A DNA stretch of 10,156 nt from Anseongella sp036570465 (GTDB lineage: Bacteria > Bacteroidota > Bacteroidia > Sphingobacteriales > Sphingobacteriaceae), in NCBI GenBank assembly GCA_036570465.1, contig DATCYD010000039.1, positions 1 to 10,156 on the forward strand. Direction: 5' to 3'. The translations under genes and the position numbers were made by a program. The notes beneath the pieces were generated by a model. It ran no database searches and was not told where the DNA came from. It was given only the letters and a program-made list of their open reading frames with translations. Shown here in pieces: positions 7,806 to 10,156 of the stretch. Position 1 is the stretch's first letter. The number at the start of each line of letters is the position of its first letter.

Positions 7806-10001
7806 ATGATGAAGAAAGGTATCTTATTCTGTTTAATCCTGTTGTCAGGGTTCGGCGCCAATGCGCAGATCTTTGATCCGGTGAGCTGGAAATACAGCGC
7901 CAGACCTGCTGGTACTGACGAGGCTGTGGTATCCATTAAGGCGGTGATAGAGCAGGGATGGCATGTCTATTCACAGCATATTGGCGAGGGCGGCCCCATT
8001 CCCACCTCCTTTAAGTTCACTCCTTCGGAGGATTATGAGCTGATCGGCAAGGTAGAAGAAAAATCGAAGGTTGAAAAGCTGATGGACCCCAACTTCGGCA
8101 TCGAAGTAGCCTATTTCAGCAACGAGGCGATATTTGAACAGCGTATCCGGCTAAAAAAGCCTGCTGCAACGGTGAAAGGCGTGCTGGAATTCATGGTTTG
8201 CGATGACCAGCGCTGTCTGCCGCCAACGGAAGTAGAATTCAGCATCAAGGCGGAAAATGCCGATTTTGGCGCCGCTGCTCTACCAAAAAAAAGTGACAGC
8301 GGCGAGAAGGTAACGGAAGACCCAGACACCGGCGCTGTTGATCCGGACGCCGGGGTAGATGGCGATGTGGCTGACCCGAACACCGGAGCCACGGCCACCG
8401 GCTCATCGGATACGTCCGGCATGGCTACCATCGTTTCCGATTCCGTCAGCAACACAACTATGAGCCCGGCTATGGAGCAAGCTTCGCTGCAAGCAGATGC
8501 CAGGAATGAGACCCGATCCCTGCTGGGTATTTTCATTGCAGGTTTTCTGGGAGGAATACTGGCCTTGTTAATGCCTTGTATCTTTCCCATGATCCCGCTC
8601 ACGGTAAGTTACTTCACCAAGAGGGGGAGCAACGGCCGTTCGAAGGCGATTACCGGCGCTATGTTGTATGGACTGTCAATCATTGTGATTTACGTAGCGC
8701 TGGGGCTGCTGATAACCGTGTTTTTCGGTTCCGGTAAGCTGAATGAACTGGCCAGTAATGGGGTGCTCAATATTGTGTTTTTCCTGATCCTGGTGATTTT
8801 TGCCATTTCTTTTTTCGGAGCTTTTGAGCTGAATCTACCCAGTTCCTGGACCACTTTTGCCGATAAGAAAGCCGATAGTCATGGCCTGGCGGGTATTTTT
8901 TTCATGGCTGTGGCCTTGGGGCTGGCGTCTTTTTCCTGCACCGGCCCCATTATCGGCTCCCTGTTGGTGGAAGCAGCCAGCAAAGGTGCGTTGCTGGGTC
9001 CGGCAACTGGGATGTTTGGATTCGCCCTTGCCCTGGCCATTCCCTTTACCTTATTCGCGATCTTTCCCCAGTGGCTGCAGTCGTTGCCCCGTTCGGGTGG
9101 GTGGCTGAATACCATTAAGGTTAGCCTGGGTTTCCTGGAACTGGCATTTGCCCTGAAATTTCTTTCGACGGTAGATATGGCCTACCACTGGAACCTGCTG
9201 GACCGCGATATTTTCCTGGTGCTTTGGATCGTCATATTTGCCATGTGGGGCTTTTATCTGCTGGGCAAACTGCGTTTTGCTCACGATAGCGAAACACCCC
9301 ACCTGACTGTGCCACGCTTGTTCTTCGCCATTTTTGCACTGGGCTTTTCCATTTACATGATACCTGGATTGTGGGGCGCGCCGCTGAAGCCAATCAGTTC
9401 ATTCCTCCCGCATCAGGGCTCACAAGACTTCGACGTATATACCGCTACCCTGGGAGGCAGCGCTTCCACAGCGTCCTACGACCCTGTTCAGGGCAATAGC
9501 GCCGCCACCGGCCCCAATGGAGAAATCGTTTCCACCGGCAAGAAAAAGTACACGGATCTGTTCCATGCGCCCCTGGGGCTGAACGCCTTCTTTGATTACG
9601 ATGAAGCGTTGGCCTATGCCGAAAAAGTGAATAAGCCCCTGTTTATCGATTTTACAGGCTGGAGCTGTACCAACTGCCGTCGCATGGAAGCCTCGGTATG
9701 GCCCGATAGACGTGTATTGGAACGTCTTCGGAATGATTTTGTATTGGTGCAATTATATGTGGACGATAAAACCGCCCTGGCTCCGGCCGAACAGTATGTC
9801 TCAGACTTCAGCGGAAAAAAGGTGAACACCATTGGTAAAAAGTGGAGTGATTTTCAGGCCAGCCGCTTCAATACCAACTCCCAGCCATACTATGTCATTG
9901 TGAACCATCAGGGAGAGGTTTTGGTACCCCCCCGTGCATTTGACCTTGATATTGCTGAATACATAACCTTTCTGGACAATGGAATAGCAGCATTCCGCTA
10001 A
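7806..10001 (+). CDS. dsbD: Thiol:disulfide interchange protein DsbD (protein-disulfide reductase)
   Basis: This 731-residue inner-membrane protein should pass electrons from cytoplasmic thioredoxin to periplasmic disulfide proteins (isomerases, cytochrome c maturation factors). A signal peptide (1-20, cut at ANA/Q) precedes the periplasmic N-terminal immunoglobulin-like domain (about 25-150) with C132 and C137 in VCDDQRCLPP. An acidic Gly/Ser/Thr-rich linker follows (about 160-235). The central membrane domain (about 237-525) has some eight hydrophobic segments and C258 (LLMPCIFPMIPLTVSYF) and C378 (LASFSCTGP). A second linker leads to the C-terminal thioredoxin-like domain (about 595-731) with active site WSCTNC (C621, C624) and cis-proline region QPYYVIV (693-699). 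Apart from C9 in the signal peptide, these six are the only cysteines, which is strong support for the role. It is longer than E. coli DsbD (565) because of the two linkers. ATGATG allows a start at 7806 or 7809. It has its own promoter-like box and is probably not part of the SusCD operon. Confidence 0.93.
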   Translation: MMKKGILFCLILLSGFGANAQIFDPVSWKYSARPAGTDEAVVSIKAVIEQGWHVYSQHIGEGGPIPTSFKFTPSEDYELIGKVEEKSKVEKLMDPNFGIEVAYFSNEAIFEQRIRLKKPAATVKGVLEFMVCDDQRCLPPTEVEFSIKAENADFGAAALPKKSDSGEKVTEDPDTGAVDPDAGVDGDVADPNTGATATGSSDTSGMATIVSDSVSNTTMSPAMEQASLQADARNETRSLLGIFIAGFLGGILALLMPCIFPMIPLTVSYFTKRGSNGRSKAITGAMLYGLSIIVIYVALGLLITVFFGSGKLNELASNGVLNIVFFLILVIFAISFFGAFELNLPSSWTTFADKKADSHGLAGIFFMAVALGLASFSCTGPIIGSLLVEAASKGALLGPATGMFGFALALAIPFTLFAIFPQWLQSLPRSGGWLNTIKVSLGFLELAFALKFLSTVDMAYHWNLLDRDIFLVLWIVIFAMWGFYLLGKLRFAHDSETPHLTVPRLFFAIFALGFSIYMIPGLWGAPLKPISSFLPHQGSQDFDVYTATLGGSASTASYDPVQGNSAATGPNGEIVSTGKKKYTDLFHAPLGLNAFFDYDEALAYAEKVNKPLFIDFTGWSCTNCRRMEASVWPDRRVLERLRNDFVLVQLYVDDKTALAPAEQYVSDFSGKKVNTIGKKWSDFQASRFNTNSQPYYVIVNHQGEVLVPPRAFDLDIAEYITFLDNGIAAFR

Positions 10002-10048
10002 GACAACCATTTTTCAACTTTTGCCGTACTCATTACTAAAACCAAAAA

Positions 10049-10156
10049 ATGATTACGGCTATGGATACGAACCCTGTTTTTAAGAGAAGACTTTTTAGTA
10101 AGCGGCCGGGGATGTTTTTCAGTCTCCTGTTAAGCGTAAGTGTACTGGCTTTACCC
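10049..10156 (+). CDS. 5' end of an unidentified gene, probable membrane or exported protein (truncated by window)
   Basis: An ATG at 10049, 47 bases after the dsbD stop, opens 36 codons that continue past the window edge. An alternative start is the in-frame ATG at 10061 (Met5). The N-terminus is basic (VFKRRLFSKRPG), followed by a hydrophobic run MFFSLLLSVSVLALP, so it begins with a positive-inside signal anchor or first transmembrane helix. This pattern would suit an inner-membrane permease, for instance an ABC transporter permease, or a long-leader exported protein. That is a guess; too little is visible to name it. The bases before the start are A-rich (AAAACCAAAAA), as is common at Bacteroidota starts. 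A near-match to the -7 box (AACTTTTG, 10016-10023) lies upstream. Confidence 0.55.
   Translation, partial: MITAMDTNPVFKRRLFSKRPGMFFSLLLSVSVLALP

Noticed and set aside
8111..8602. 163-codon open frame on the - strand over the DsbD linker
   Set aside because: Its low-complexity Ser/Pro/Val-rich translation mirrors the repetitive linker of DsbD on the other strand.
1..10156. CRISPR array, tRNA, rRNA, insertion sequence or phage genes
   Set aside because: No regularly spaced direct repeats, tRNA-like cloverleaf, transposase or integrase motif, or terminal inverted repeats were seen; nearly all the window is covered by five recognisable genes.

Overview
The window looks like Bacteroidota DNA. 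It carries SusC- and SusD-type outer-membrane uptake genes, which are typical of that phylum. One promoter-like box matches the phylum's TAnnTTTG -7 consensus, most starts lack a clear Shine-Dalgarno sequence, and the DsbD homologue has the form usual in Bacteroidota. Base composition (roughly 45-55% G+C by hand-sampled rows) and the protein style suggest a free-living or environmental lineage rather than a low-GC Flavobacterium, but I cannot name a genus. Every gene seen is on the + strand.

Region 1 (2-7666) is a tight run of four genes: the 3' part of a SusC-like TonB-dependent receptor, a SusD-like lipoprotein, a second complete SusC, and a second SusD. Gaps between them are only 16, 12 and 11 bases, so they probably form one operon with two tandem SusC/SusD uptake pairs. 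The two pairs are related but clearly diverged. Both SusD proteins resemble the SusD-like_2 (SusD/RagB nutrient-binding) branch. In each pair the SusD lipoprotein should act as a surface lid that captures a substrate, and the SusC barrel should import it using TonB energy. No glycoside hydrolase, peptidase, sulfatase or regulator lies in the window, so the substrates cannot be assigned. Base composition rises sharply at the junction between the pairs (about 2550-2600), so they may have different histories.

Region 2 (7667-7805) is a 139-base intergenic stretch. It holds a strong inverted repeat that may end the uptake operon, followed by a good Bacteroidota -7 promoter box for the next gene.

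Region 3 (7806-10001) is a complete dsbD-type gene. Its product should carry electrons from cytoplasmic thioredoxin across the inner membrane to periplasmic thiol proteins. All three expected cysteine pairs are present. It is probably a separate housekeeping transcription unit, unrelated to the uptake operon. After a 47-base gap, a further gene begins at 10049 and runs off the window; only a basic N-terminus and the start of a hydrophobic segment are visible.

Overall this is mostly recognisable Bacteroidota biology. I did not find convincing evidence of an undescribed system. The points most worth a second look are the tandem, compositionally distinct SusCD pairs with no linked enzymes, and the dyad between the operon and dsbD.
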